Below, piece after piece: positions 36,270 to 44,932 of a stretch of DNA of 64,000 bases (position 1 is the first letter of the stretch; every line of letters starts with the position of its first letter). Made by a program: the position numbers and the translations under genes. The notes under the pieces were generated by a model that saw only the letters and a list, made by a program, of their open reading frames with translations, ran no database searches and was not told the origin of the DNA. The stretch comes from Psychrobacter ciconiae (lineage in GTDB: Bacteria > Pseudomonadota > Gammaproteobacteria > Pseudomonadales > Moraxellaceae). The DNA is taken from assembly GCF_904846055.1 (NCBI RefSeq), contig NZ_CAJGYV010000001.1, forward strand, positions 1,798,001 to 1,862,000, read 5' to 3'.

Positions 36270-37295
36270 TTAGCGGCGGCGCTGCATCATAAAAATCAGC
36301 GCCAAAAAGACCAAGCCGCCGGCAAGCTCAATCACCACCGACAAGACCCCTGCCATGCCAAGCAGCTGCTCAAAAACGGTCTGACCTAACACCAAGCACA
36401 GCATGGCAATCAGGCTAACCAAAATCAGCCGCTCGCCGTGATACATCTGCCGCGCCAAGCGATTGGTAAGCGCGCAAACCAGCAATCCAAAAAAGGTCAC
36501 AGGCCCGACCAGCGCCGTTGCTGTTGCCACCAAAATAGCAATGATGGCAAGCAGTCCAAATGCCAAGCGCTGATAATGAATCCCTAAATTGATCGCTTGC
36601 GGTTTACCAAGCATCAAAACATCACACTGAAAGCGCAGCCGCCAAATAATAATTGCCGTCAAGATACAAATGACAGTCGTAATTCCCAAAAGCTGCGGAT
36701 TGACGGTATTAAACTGCGCGTAGCTGACCGCTTGAACCACCACAAAATCATCAGGATTAATCAAGCGAGCGATAAGGGCGGACAGACTACGAAACAAAAC
36801 ACCAAAAATGACCCCAACCAAAATCAGCCGCGTTAAGTCTTGATTGGTTTTGGAAAACAGCAAATAAAATAGCAGCAGTGATGCACCAAACATCAATCCC
36901 ACTTCTAATAAAAATTTGCCAACCGGTGGAAATCCGGCATAGCTGATCGCCCCCAAAAAAAACACCATCAAACTTTGTAGCAAGACATAAAGCGAGTCAA
37001 AGCCCAACAGCGACGGCGTCAAAATCGGGTTTTGGGTCAGCGTTTGAAACAGCAAGGTTGAAACGCCAATCGCGTAACCAACGACGATAAGCGATAACAG
37101 CTTTTTGCCGCGAAGGGGTAGGGCAAAGTCCCAATGACCGTGAACGTTTAGGGTTAAAAACAATACCGCAGAAACCAGTAGCAGCAGCGCTGATATGGCA
37201 ATTGGATGAGTTGCGATCTTAAGCAGCTTGGCTGACCCATTAAGGTTAGCAGTGAACGGGTCAAGCGCCACGGCTTTAGGTTGAGGCGACTTCAT
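36270..37295 (-). CDS. Siderophore ABC importer, permease 2
   Basis: The product is a FecCD-family permease of about 341 residues with roughly nine hydrophobic segments; GVSTLLFQTLTQNPILTPSLLGFDSLYVLL is the family core and FVQAVSYAQFN-like parts follow. It pairs with permease 1 in the membrane. The ATG at 37295 is preferred over the TTG at 37301. About 40 bases separate it from its neighbours, so it is operon-bound. Confidence 0.88.
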   Translation of the reverse strand: MKSPQPKAVALDPFTANLNGSAKLLKIATHPIAISALLLLVSAVLFLTLNVHGHWDFALPLRGKKLLSLIVVGYAIGVSTLLFQTLTQNPILTPSLLGFDSLYVLLQSLMVFFLGAISYAGFPPVGKFLLEVGLMFGASLLLFYLLFSKTNQDLTRLILVGVIFGVLFRSLSALIARLINPDDFVVVQAVSYAQFNTVNPQLLGITTVICILTAIIIWRLRFQCDVLMLGKPQAINLGIHYQRLAFGLLAIIAILVATATALVGPVTFFGLLVCALTNRLARQMYHGERLILVSLIAMLCLVLGQTVFEQLLGMAGVLSVVIELAGGLVFLALIFMMQRRR

Positions 37296-37337
37296 AGGCA
37301 AATCTTATTACTAATAAAAAATGGGCTTAAGGCTCGG

Positions 37338-38429
37338 TTAACGGCTCGGCGCTCGTAATAACAGCCATAAAAAAACCACCGTTCCGACCACCCCAAAAAC
37401 AGTAGCTACCGGAATCTCAAACGGATAGCGAATGGCGCGACCGATGATGTCACAAAGCAGCACCGCCGATGCTCCCAAAAGCGCCACCGCCGGCAAGCTG
37501 CGTTTGAGCTTATCGCCCATCAGCCGGCTGACGATGTTCGGAACGACCAAACCGATAAACGGAATCATTCCCACCGTCACCACGACCACCGCACTCATCA
37601 TCGCCACCATGCCCACGCCAAGCCAAGTGACCTGCCGCCGACTGATACCAAGATTGAGCGCAATATTATCACCCAGACCGACAATGGTGAGTTTATCCGC
37701 CAATATATAAGCAATCACGCAAAGGATTCCGGTGAACCATAACAGCTCATAGCGCCCTGCAAGCACCCCTGAGAAATCCCCAAACTGCCAAACGCTTAGC
37801 ATTTGCAGCGTTTCGGTTTGATAAGCAATAAAGGTGGTGATGGCATCAATAATGCCGCCAAACACAATGCCAATAAGCGGAATCATCAAAAAATCAGTCG
37901 GTGGAATGCGGTGAATGATAAGCATAAACAGCATCATCCCAACCACCGCAGCGATGGTGGCTACCCCCATTTTGACAATCAGCGCACTTGCCGGAAACCA
38001 TAAACTGATGACCAGCAGTCCAAGCGCAGCGCTTTGGGTTGCGCCCACCATCGACGGCTCAACAAAGCGATTTTTAAGCACCACTTGGATGATCATCCCT
38101 GACACTGCCATGGCAATGCCCGTTAAAATAATCGCGATCGTTCGCGGCAAGCGGCTCACCAACAAAAGAGCCGTATCCGAATTGGCGCTTTGATTTAAGA
38201 GGCTTTGCAAAATTCCTGACCACGAAAAATCCGCTACCCCAAGCGATAAGCTGATTAAAATAAGCGAGCTCATCATCAAAAAGCTTGCACTGTTGAGCAC
38301 CCAAGGCGAAAGCTTGCTTGGCGTTTGATAAGCAAGCTTGGTCTGACTTAAAGACGAGACATTAGGCGCAACCTTGCTATCCACGGCAGGCAAAATGTCT
38401 TTGGTGCTACTGCGATAAAATAAAGTCAT
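37338..38429 (-). CDS. Siderophore ABC importer, permease 1
   Basis: The 363-residue FecCD-family protein has RLPRTIAIILTGIAMAVSGMIIQVVLKNRFVEPSMVG and VGMIPFIGLVVPNIVSRLMG, typical of FepD/FecC permeases. An N-terminal extension of about 40 residues is hydrophilic. It lies 22 bases after the binding-protein gene. Confidence 0.9.
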   Translation of the reverse strand: MTLFYRSSTKDILPAVDSKVAPNVSSLSQTKLAYQTPSKLSPWVLNSASFLMMSSLILISLSLGVADFSWSGILQSLLNQSANSDTALLLVSRLPRTIAIILTGIAMAVSGMIIQVVLKNRFVEPSMVGATQSAALGLLVISLWFPASALIVKMGVATIAAVVGMMLFMLIIHRIPPTDFLMIPLIGIVFGGIIDAITTFIAYQTETLQMLSVWQFGDFSGVLAGRYELLWFTGILCVIAYILADKLTIVGLGDNIALNLGISRRQVTWLGVGMVAMMSAVVVVTVGMIPFIGLVVPNIVSRLMGDKLKRSLPAVALLGASAVLLCDIIGRAIRYPFEIPVATVFGVVGTVVFLWLLLRAPSR

Positions 38430-38451
38430 AAACAGCTAATGAGCAACAAGC

Positions 38452-39522
38452 TTACGAGGCGTTTGGCGATTTTACGCCGCTAAAGGCTTTTTTAATGGTG
38501 GTCAGATCTTGCATCCACTGATGGTAGCCACCAAACGCAAGGTAAGAGTCTGGGCTTAAATACACCACCTGCTGATTTTTCCAAGCAGGCGTTTGCGCAA
38601 CTAAAGGATTATCAAGAACGGCTTTGGCACCTTTACCGTCTTCACCAATCGCAGCGCTGCGGTCAAGAACAAACAGCCAATCTGGATTGGTTTTTTTGAT
38701 ATATTCAAAAGAGATGGGCTGACCGTGAGACCCTGAATGGATGCTGCCATCGGCGGCTGGAATATCAAGAATGGTATGGACAAAGCCGAAGCGTGAATCA
38801 GGACCATAAGCGGACAATTTATTGCCATTAACCATCACCACAAGACCGCGACCTTTATCTTTGGTCACCGCTTTGGTCTCGCTAATGGCGTTATCAATAT
38901 CTTGCTGAAGTTTTAGCGCCTCATCACTTTTGCCAAACAGCGCCCCTAAATCATGAAGGCGTTTTTTACTTGACTCATAAATGTTGGCGGTATCGATGCT
39001 CATATCAAGCGTTGGCGCAATGGCAGACAATTCATCGTATTTTTCTGCCATTCGTGAACCAATCAAAATAGCTTGTGGCTGCAAAGCGTTGAGCGCTTCC
39101 AAATCCGGCTCAAAAACTGTACCGACTTCTTTAGGGTCAGGCTGATTTTTTGATTGCAAATTATTAAGTTTTAAATTGGCAGGTTTGCCATCAACCGCCA
39201 CATCAAGCGCCGCTAAATCTTGCAGCAAGGTCATGTCATAAACCACGACAGGCGCCGGATTAATAGGTAGGCTGACCACGCCTTTTACCGTATCCACATC
39301 AATTTTGGCAGTAGCAACATTATCATTGTTTGCCACGTTTGATGCCGCATCTGCCGATTCATTTTTCTTTTGTGATTCCGATGGCGCTGAGTCGCCCCCT
39401 GCTGCCGAATCGGGCTTTGAGCAGCCTGACAGCCCTACTGCCGCAAGCGTTGAGGCGAGCATCACCGACATTATGGATTTTTTAAATAAAGAGATAGGGG
39501 CGCAGGGCGAAGCAGTCATCAT
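38452..39522 (-). CDS. Siderophore-binding lipoprotein
   Basis: The 356-residue protein is a periplasmic siderophore-binding protein (FepB/FatB/VctP type). A lipobox VGLSGCS ends the signal peptide, so it is lipid-anchored. Motifs PINPAPVVVYDMTLLQDLAALDV, PQAILIG, FEYIKKTNPDWLFVLDRSA match the cluster A/HmuT-like fold. An acidic and polar linker follows the Cys. It heads the ABC operon and diverges from tonB across a spacer with Fur-type boxes. Confidence 0.88.
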   Translation of the reverse strand: MMTASPCAPISLFKKSIMSVMLASTLAAVGLSGCSKPDSAAGGDSAPSESQKKNESADAASNVANNDNVATAKIDVDTVKGVVSLPINPAPVVVYDMTLLQDLAALDVAVDGKPANLKLNNLQSKNQPDPKEVGTVFEPDLEALNALQPQAILIGSRMAEKYDELSAIAPTLDMSIDTANIYESSKKRLHDLGALFGKSDEALKLQQDIDNAISETKAVTKDKGRGLVVMVNGNKLSAYGPDSRFGFVHTILDIPAADGSIHSGSHGQPISFEYIKKTNPDWLFVLDRSAAIGEDGKGAKAVLDNPLVAQTPAWKNQQVVYLSPDSYLAFGGYHQWMQDLTTIKKAFSGVKSPNAS

Positions 39523-39613
39523 AAAACACTCATTTGAATCGGTAATCTTGGACGATAACGAGCCAATCTTTAAAAATAAAACGGAAAAAACAAACCGCTT
39601 ATGCTTAATAGGT

Positions 39614-39633
39614 AATAAAGATTATCGTTATCG
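39614..39633. promoter_or_regulatory. Fur-box-like site 1
   Basis: The stretch AATAAAGATTATCGTTATCG carries GATTATCGTTATC-like hexamers. It is the weakest of three sites in the siderophore/tonB divergent spacer. Confidence 0.4.
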
Positions 39634-39684
39634 CTACAAATTAAAAAAACCATCATACGGGAATTATGGTTTATTTTCAATGCT

Positions 39685-39704
39685 AATGATAACGATTGTT
39701 ATTA
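39685..39704. promoter_or_regulatory. Fur-box-like site 2
   Basis: AATGATAACGATTGTTATTA matches the GATAAT hexamer pattern of Fur boxes in both orientations. It is well placed for the siderophore binding-protein gene promoter. Confidence 0.6.
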
Positions 39705-39742
39705 ATAATATTATCTGTAAGTTAATCTCAGTCAAAATAATT

Positions 39743-39759
39743 ATTGATAATAATTATCG
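39743..39759. promoter_or_regulatory. Fur-box-like site 3
   Basis: ATTGATAATAATTATCG closely follows the Fur consensus (GATAAT, ATTATC) and lies about 55 bases ahead of tonB, so tonB-exbB-exbD are likely Fur-regulated too. Confidence 0.65.
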
Positions 39760-39813
39760 TTTATATTATTATCGGGCTACTTTATTTTAACCCTTGATAA
39801 AGGTAATTTTGAC

Positions 39814-40977
39814 TTGAAACAATTTGGCGCACCCTCTAACAAAGTAAAGCTGATTGCGGCGGCAAGCGTCATCGGCTTGCACACCTTAACGGCGGTGGCG
39901 TTGACAACGGTAAAAACACCAAAGCCCATCGAAAAATTGCCAGAGACGCCGCCAATTGAAATTCAGCTGATTACCTTGGCTCAAGAAAAGCCGGTGGTAA
40001 AAAAAGAGAAAAAGTTAACCAAACCTGTTAAGCCTGAACCTAAAAAACCTGAACCCAAACCAGAAGTGGCTAAAGTAGCACCACCGCCGAAAGCTGACCC
40101 TGTGGTCGAAGAGGTCGTTGAAGAGGTTGTCCCAGAGCCAACACCTGAGCCAAAACCGCTTCCTGAACCTATCGTTGAAGAAAAGCCAACGCCGCTTCCT
40201 GAGCCAACACCTGAACCACTTCCTGAACCTGAACCGGTGATTAAAGAGAAGATAGAAGCTGTTGACCAGCCCAAAATTCATGAGCAAGATTGGTTTGTTG
40301 AGCAGCAAAAGCTTGAAGAAGCACAGCGCAAGCGCACTCAAGAGTTGATAAGACAAGCAGCCATTGAATCAGAAGCCGCTGCCAGGCACCAAACTGAGCT
40401 TGATGAAGTAAAACGCCAAGAAGAAGTGAAGCGCCAAGAAGAATTACAAAAAGAAGTCATGCGTCAGCAAGAGTTGGCACAGCAACAAGAATTGGCAAAA
40501 GAGATGCAGCGCAAACAGCAAGAAGCGGAAAAGCAAGCCCAAGCTGAAGCTGACGCCAGAGCGCGCGCTGAAGCTAATGCCCGCGCCAAAGCCGAAGCCG
40601 ATGCAAAAGCTCGCGCAGAAGCAGACGCCAAAGCAAAGGCTGATGCCGATGCCAAAAAAGCCGCTGAAGACGCCAGCAACACCCCAGTTAACTTTACGGC
40701 GAGTAATGCCAACTGGGCATCGATGCCACGATTTAGCTTCCCAGACCGCGCTGCTCGCGGCGCGCAATCCGGCGATACCTTTGAAGTGGTGCTGCTGCTT
40801 CGGGTGAATAAACAAGGTCGCATTGAAAGCGTTCAGTTGGCAAAATCTTCCGGAAATGCCATTTTAGACCGTGAAGCTCAGCGGCAGGTCAAATCAGGAC
40901 GCTTTAATCCGTTTAAAAAAGATGGCGCTGCTGTCGTGGGTAACGTAACTCTCCCGATTAGCTATCAAGTGCCCTAA
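39814..40977 (+). CDS. tonB: Energy transducer TonB with a TolA-like helical arm
   Basis: The 387-residue protein starts with TTG (AAAGG about 9 bases ahead). A basic start and hydrophobic anchor (IAAASVIGLHTLTAVALTTV) precede a Pro/Glu/Lys-rich region (about residues 35-145), then a long alpha-helical Ala/Lys/Glu region (about 155-285) with ARAEANARAKAEADAKAR repeats resembling TolA domain II, and a C-terminal TonB domain (FEVVLLLRVNKQGRIESVQL, SGNAILDREAQRQVKSGRFNPF). It is longer than the usual TonB (about 240). It transmits inner-membrane energy from ExbB/ExbD to outer-membrane receptors such as the one at 32037. Confidence 0.88.
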   Translation: MKQFGAPSNKVKLIAAASVIGLHTLTAVALTTVKTPKPIEKLPETPPIEIQLITLAQEKPVVKKEKKLTKPVKPEPKKPEPKPEVAKVAPPPKADPVVEEVVEEVVPEPTPEPKPLPEPIVEEKPTPLPEPTPEPLPEPEPVIKEKIEAVDQPKIHEQDWFVEQQKLEEAQRKRTQELIRQAAIESEAAARHQTELDEVKRQEEVKRQEELQKEVMRQQELAQQQELAKEMQRKQQEAEKQAQAEADARARAEANARAKAEADAKARAEADAKAKADADAKKAAEDASNTPVNFTASNANWASMPRFSFPDRAARGAQSGDTFEVVLLLRVNKQGRIESVQLAKSSGNAILDREAQRQVKSGRFNPFKKDGAAVVGNVTLPISYQVP

Positions 40978-41109
40978 GTTTTCATTTGATAAAGACAGCG
41001 ATTAACAACTAACTAAGATTTTTGGCAAAAAACTGCCAATTGATACCAAAATAACGCCGCAAATTAATACCGAATTGATGCCGTTTGCGGCAAACAACAG
41101 GAGTCTGAC

Positions 41110-41766
41110 ATGGACTTTGCAAGTTACTGGCAATATAGCGACTTGGTGACCAAAAGCTTATTTTTCATTTTGCTGTTGCTCTCCATTTTGTCGTGGGTGA
41201 CCGGAATTATCCGCGTTTATCAAAGCCATAAGCTCTCAATCATAGTGGCTGATGATTTAAGTCAAGCTATCCAAAATCAGGCGAACCTTGACCAAGGCGA
41301 CTTAACTGCGCGTCGCGTTGCCACCGAGCAGGCACTCCTTCAACAAATCGGTCGCTACCGTTATCACAGCGAGCGCGGCTTACCAATCCTTGGAACGACG
41401 GCAGCGATTGCGCCGTTTATCGGACTTTTTGGCACGGTTTGGGGCATTTTTCATGCCCTTCACAATATCGGCATGAGCGGTCAAGCAGGGCTTGGTCAGG
41501 TGGCAGGACCTGTGGGTGAGGCGCTGATTATGACGGGATTTGGTATTGGGGTGGCAATTCCTGCCGTGGTGTTTTATAACCTTTGCGTTCGCATTAACCG
41601 AAAAGTCATGTTTTTTGCCAATGACCGCGCTCATGAGCTGCTTGCCGGAACGGTTCAAGCCAGCCCAAAATCCACCGCCCAAAGAACCGCACTACAACAA
41701 CCTACTAAAGCGGCGAACATGGCGGCAGCGACCAATTACCAAAATTCGGTATCGCAGTCTTTATAG
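41110..41766 (+). CDS. exbB: ExbB proton-channel subunit
   Basis: The 218-residue protein is a MotA/TolQ/ExbB-family membrane protein. The conserved core GLPILGTTAAIAPFIGLFGTVWGIFHAL and GPVGEALIMTGFGIGVAIPAVVFYNL is intact, giving three membrane segments. Together with ExbD and TonB it couples the proton gradient to outer membrane receptors. CAGGAG precedes the ATG. It follows tonB after about 130 bases and precedes exbD by about 34 bases, one operon. Confidence 0.95.
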   Translation: MDFASYWQYSDLVTKSLFFILLLLSILSWVTGIIRVYQSHKLSIIVADDLSQAIQNQANLDQGDLTARRVATEQALLQQIGRYRYHSERGLPILGTTAAIAPFIGLFGTVWGIFHALHNIGMSGQAGLGQVAGPVGEALIMTGFGIGVAIPAVVFYNLCVRINRKVMFFANDRAHELLAGTVQASPKSTAQRTALQQPTKAANMAAATNYQNSVSQSL

Positions 41767-41800
41767 TTTTTATCATTATCCGCAACCGTAAGAGACGATT

Positions 41801-42202
41801 ATGGCTTTTCAACTAGGTGACGACGACGCTCAAGGCATGAATGAGATGAACCTCATCCCGCTCATCGACATTATGCTTGTTTTGATGATTATCTTTTTGT
41901 TGACGGCAACGGTATTGAACCCAACCGTGCCATTAACGCTGCCCAAAACCACCGCCTCAATGAATGAGCAGCCGCCAGAAGTGATTCAAGTCAGTGTGGA
42001 CAAAGATGCCGGAATATTTTGGGACAGTGACCCCATCAGCATGGAAGAGTTACAAAGCCGTCTTGCTGCTGAAAGTGCAAAAGGCAATGACCCGTCAATT
42101 CAGCTTCGTGCCGATAAAGATAGCAAGTACGATACTGTCGCCCAAGTGCTGGCGGCGGCAAGTCAGGCAGGACTAAGCAAAATTGCTTTTGTGAATGAAT
42201 AA
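41801..42202 (+). CDS. exbD: ExbD proton-channel subunit
   Basis: The 133-residue protein has the single N-terminal membrane helix with the essential aspartate (NLIPLIDIMLVLMIIFLLTATV) and a short periplasmic domain. It completes the TonB-ExbB-ExbD complex. Its stop codon at 42200-42202 overlaps the target duplication of the IS982-family element, so its native downstream sequence is displaced but the gene itself is complete. Confidence 0.95.
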   Translation: MAFQLGDDDAQGMNEMNLIPLIDIMLVLMIIFLLTATVLNPTVPLTLPKTTASMNEQPPEVIQVSVDKDAGIFWDSDPISMEELQSRLAAESAKGNDPSIQLRADKDSKYDTVAQVLAAASQAGLSKIAFVNE

Positions 42203-42207
42203 GCTTT

Positions 42208-43187
42208 ACCCCACTCTCAACTTGAAATGAGCAACTCAAACTGAAGAGGCGGATTACCGAGCTGTTTATTCAGTACAAAGCATAAATTATGCGACAGAAC
42301 CTTACGAATCAATCGGTGAGACAAATGCCATAAGTCCTTTGCCCGTACTTTTTGAATATTAAACCGTTCAGCAAGTTGACCGATGACCGTTTCAACCGTA
42401 CGACGCACTTTCATTAAGCGTTTTAGTACAGGTTTGGGTCGATCATCCGTCATATTGCGTCTCAGTGGGGTCTGTAAATCGATACCTTGAGACTGATAAT
42501 ATTGATCAAGACTAGGACTGATATAGCCTTTGTCAGCCCCAAGTAATCCATGAATATGGTCAGTAATCTCTGGAGCAATTGCTCTTTCATCAATATGGGC
42601 AGGAGCAAAGGTAAAGCCTTTAATCATGCCCGATAAGTTCACAAGCAAGTGACCCTCGAAACCATAATACTTCTCTTGCTTAGCCGCGCAGTAGCTGAAC
42701 GTGGCAATCTGTCGATAATTCTTATGCCGGTAAGCTCGACCATAATGACAAACGGGTATGGGAAAGCCATCAATCAGATGAATGTTGTCTTGTCCTTCAA
42801 GTAGACTCACTTGATCTTGAATTCGTTGTTTCACTTGCCATAAGTTAGCGCAGTGCTTGGCAAAGTTAGGGTATGACCCTATGGCTGGAAACCAAGCTTG
42901 CCAATGCTGGGTAAAGTACTGCCAAATCTGTTTGTCTTGATCCATGTTTAAAAACTCACCAACCACTTCCATGCAAATAATTTCAGGATCAGTAAGTTTA
43001 GGTGCATAACCCGACCCTCGTAACGGCTTGGTTACGACTTTTTTATAGTATTGCTCTACCATTAAGTAGATATTGATGATAAATTCATCTATGGGCATCT
43101 CATGACTCCATTGTATTCTTGGTCGAAAACAATAGATTAGTGAGATGCTCTTCTTTTTTCAATCACTTTCAAAGTTGAGAGTGGCGT
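42208..43187 (-). mobile_element. IS982-family insertion sequence, about 980 bp
   Basis: Terminal inverted repeats read ACCCCACTCTCAACTT at the left and ACGCCACTCTCAACTT (reverse complement) at the right. AAGCTT stands at both edges (42201-42206 and 43188-43193), a likely target duplication of 6 or 7 bases. It carries one transposase gene on the minus strand. The left duplication copy overlaps the exbD stop. Confidence 0.88.
42217..43098 (-). CDS. IS982-family transposase
   Basis: The 293-residue product matches IS982 transposases, with the N-terminal DEFIINIYLMVEQYYK and the DDE residues in HLIDGFPIPVC, LGADKGYIS and RTVETVIGQLAERF. GGAG precedes the ATG. The frame is intact, so the element may be active. 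Confidence 0.9.
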   Translation of the reverse strand: MPIDEFIINIYLMVEQYYKKVVTKPLRGSGYAPKLTDPEIICMEVVGEFLNMDQDKQIWQYFTQHWQAWFPAIGSYPNFAKHCANLWQVKQRIQDQVSLLEGQDNIHLIDGFPIPVCHYGRAYRHKNYRQIATFSYCAAKQEKYYGFEGHLLVNLSGMIKGFTFAPAHIDERAIAPEITDHIHGLLGADKGYISPSLDQYYQSQGIDLQTPLRRNMTDDRPKPVLKRLMKVRRTVETVIGQLAERFNIQKVRAKDLWHLSHRLIRKVLSHNLCFVLNKQLGNPPLQFELLISS

Positions 43188-43386
43188 AAGCTTGGGTAAC
43201 AGTTATAACAACCAGCGCGCGATATAAATGACAGCCGCCAGCAGCAGCATTATCAGTAAAATAATAATAAAAACAATTAAAATAACAATCTCTCTCCCGC
43301 CTTGCAAGGTTGTCCTTGTGAGGTTTTCTTTATTGGCAATTTTTAGTCATTTGCCGCTATTTAGTTATTTACCAGTTATAAGCAAG

Positions 43387-43878
43387 TTACCAGTAATAGC
43401 CAAACGGTCGATAGCCAAAGGGTCTGTGACCATAAGGATACGGTGAGTATAACGAGTCAAAATCGCGCTGCCGCAAATAGTAATAGCGACCCTGAGCGTA
43501 GGCTTCCTCAAGCTTGTCAATGCCCTCAAGCGGACAAACCGGTTGCCAGTCAAAGCCCTCGCGACCACGTTTATAAGCGTTTAGCTCAGTGCAATACCCT
43601 TTTAAACCTTGCTTGCGACCCGTCTCCCAAGCGATTCGGTTGGGAGCTGTGCCCATAACGCTTGCGCATTGGCTGACGTAACGACCGAAATAATCGCCTG
43701 AGCGACCACGCATGCCGTCCCCATAACCGATATCCTGCCAATTGCCCGCTTGGCATTGCTGCGGCGTGAGGCTTTGGGTGGTGGCGCAGCCAGAAAGCAG
43801 CAACAGGCTCAAACTGGCGCTGAGGATGGCAGTTTTAACCGTAAAGGGTTTGACCGAAAAAACAGATTGCCAGTTCAT
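43387..43878 (-). CDS. DUF2799 family lipoprotein
   Basis: The 163-residue protein has a signal peptide with lipobox LLSGCA and a mature part of the DUF2799 kind (WQDIGYGDGMRGRSGDYFGRYVSQC, then WETGRKQGLKGYC). It ends with a Gly/Tyr/Pro-rich tail YGHRPFGYRPFGYYW with a short internal repeat. CAGGA precedes the ATG. Function is unknown beyond outer-membrane location. Confidence 0.78.
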   Translation of the reverse strand: MNWQSVFSVKPFTVKTAILSASLSLLLLSGCATTQSLTPQQCQAGNWQDIGYGDGMRGRSGDYFGRYVSQCASVMGTAPNRIAWETGRKQGLKGYCTELNAYKRGREGFDWQPVCPLEGIDKLEEAYAQGRYYYLRQRDFDSLYSPYPYGHRPFGYRPFGYYW

Positions 43879-44143
43879 AATAATCCTGCGCTAATCGATG
43901 GTTTTGGTTTATCATAGCACCCTTTTTGGCGCAAATTGATTGCCTTCTTGTTATTTTAAAATCATACGTTATCGCCAAGCTTTTGATAGTAAAGCATTAA
44001 TGGTCGAAAATAAGATAAAGTCTTGATTTTGAATCTTATGACCGCGATATCGAAGTTGGCAAGGCAAGCAGAAAAATAAGCGTCAGATAATAAGCGTTAG
44101 ATAAACAGCTAACTTAGTCATCAATATAGGCGGAGCACGAACG

Positions 44144-44671
44144 ATGGGAATTTGGATTGCGATTGCAGTGGCGCTGTTTGTGCTTGGCAGTATGCTTGCG
44201 CTAAAACCAAACGGCATCGACCAGCGCTTAGATGCACTGCGCATGAGCGCAAGGCGCCTTGGTTTAAACCCAAAGCTGATCGCTTGCCCTGATTGGATTC
44301 GCGGGCGCGATGAGGAGCTTGGTCGCGGTATGATGGGGCAGTACGGCTTGGTTCTTGATAACATTCAGCTGCCAAGCCTTCGTTATCAAGTGATCGATGG
44401 TCATTTTCGCGTTTTAGACAGCGATGATAAGTCTCAAAAAACTGCCTTTTTATTGGACAACGTGCCTGTAGATTTACCGCCGACCATCGCGCCGTTTGCC
44501 AAAGCCCTTTATATCAAAGCCAATAGCATCGTGATATTTTGGGAAGATGTCAATTATGTTCGCCCGAAGACCAATCCTAATTATCAAAAGGCGCAAATCG
44601 AGCCGGATTTATTAGCATTAAAATCAAGACTTGAAGCATTGGCAACGCAATTGCAGCAATCACTTAAATAA
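44144..44671 (+). CDS. Membrane-anchored protein of unknown function
   Basis: I do not recognise a named family. The 175-residue protein has an N-terminal membrane helix (IWIAIAVALFVLGSMLAL) followed by a soluble part with no export lipobox, likely facing the cytosol. CGGAG precedes the ATG. It stands ahead of topA on the same strand with about 260 bases between, no shared function being visible. Confidence 0.6.
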   Translation: MGIWIAIAVALFVLGSMLALKPNGIDQRLDALRMSARRLGLNPKLIACPDWIRGRDEELGRGMMGQYGLVLDNIQLPSLRYQVIDGHFRVLDSDDKSQKTAFLLDNVPVDLPPTIAPFAKALYIKANSIVIFWEDVNYVRPKTNPNYQKAQIEPDLLALKSRLEALATQLQQSLK

Positions 44672-44932
44672 TGCGGTATTGCCACGGCGGAAGCGTTTGC
44701 GCAAAAAACTTTAGCGCCGGCGGTGCTTTTACGGTTGACATGGCAACTCTTAGCAGTGTACCGTCATCATAACTTAATCGGCAGCAATTAAAATTTTCGT
44801 AAAAAATAATTGCCGCCTTAAAACCGCATTGGTTATTTTTATATTTTTACGTTGGACTGCCGCGCCCTTTGACAACGACAACAATATTGGCGATGCGGTC
44901 ATCCTTCATTGATAATTATGGTGTCGTCAAAT

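Noticed and set aside
39305..39790. 161-residue plus-strand open frame
   Set aside because: Its first half is the antisense of the siderophore-binding protein gene and its second half is the AT-rich Fur-box spacer.
40560..40680. Tandem short repeats in tonB as a CRISPR or minisatellite
   Set aside because: They are codon-level repeats of an Ala/Lys/Glu helix in a continuous frame, without spacers.
39981..40823. Low-complexity Gly/Ser- or Phe-rich frames opposite tonB
   Set aside because: They arise from the Pro- and Ala-rich repeats of tonB read backwards.
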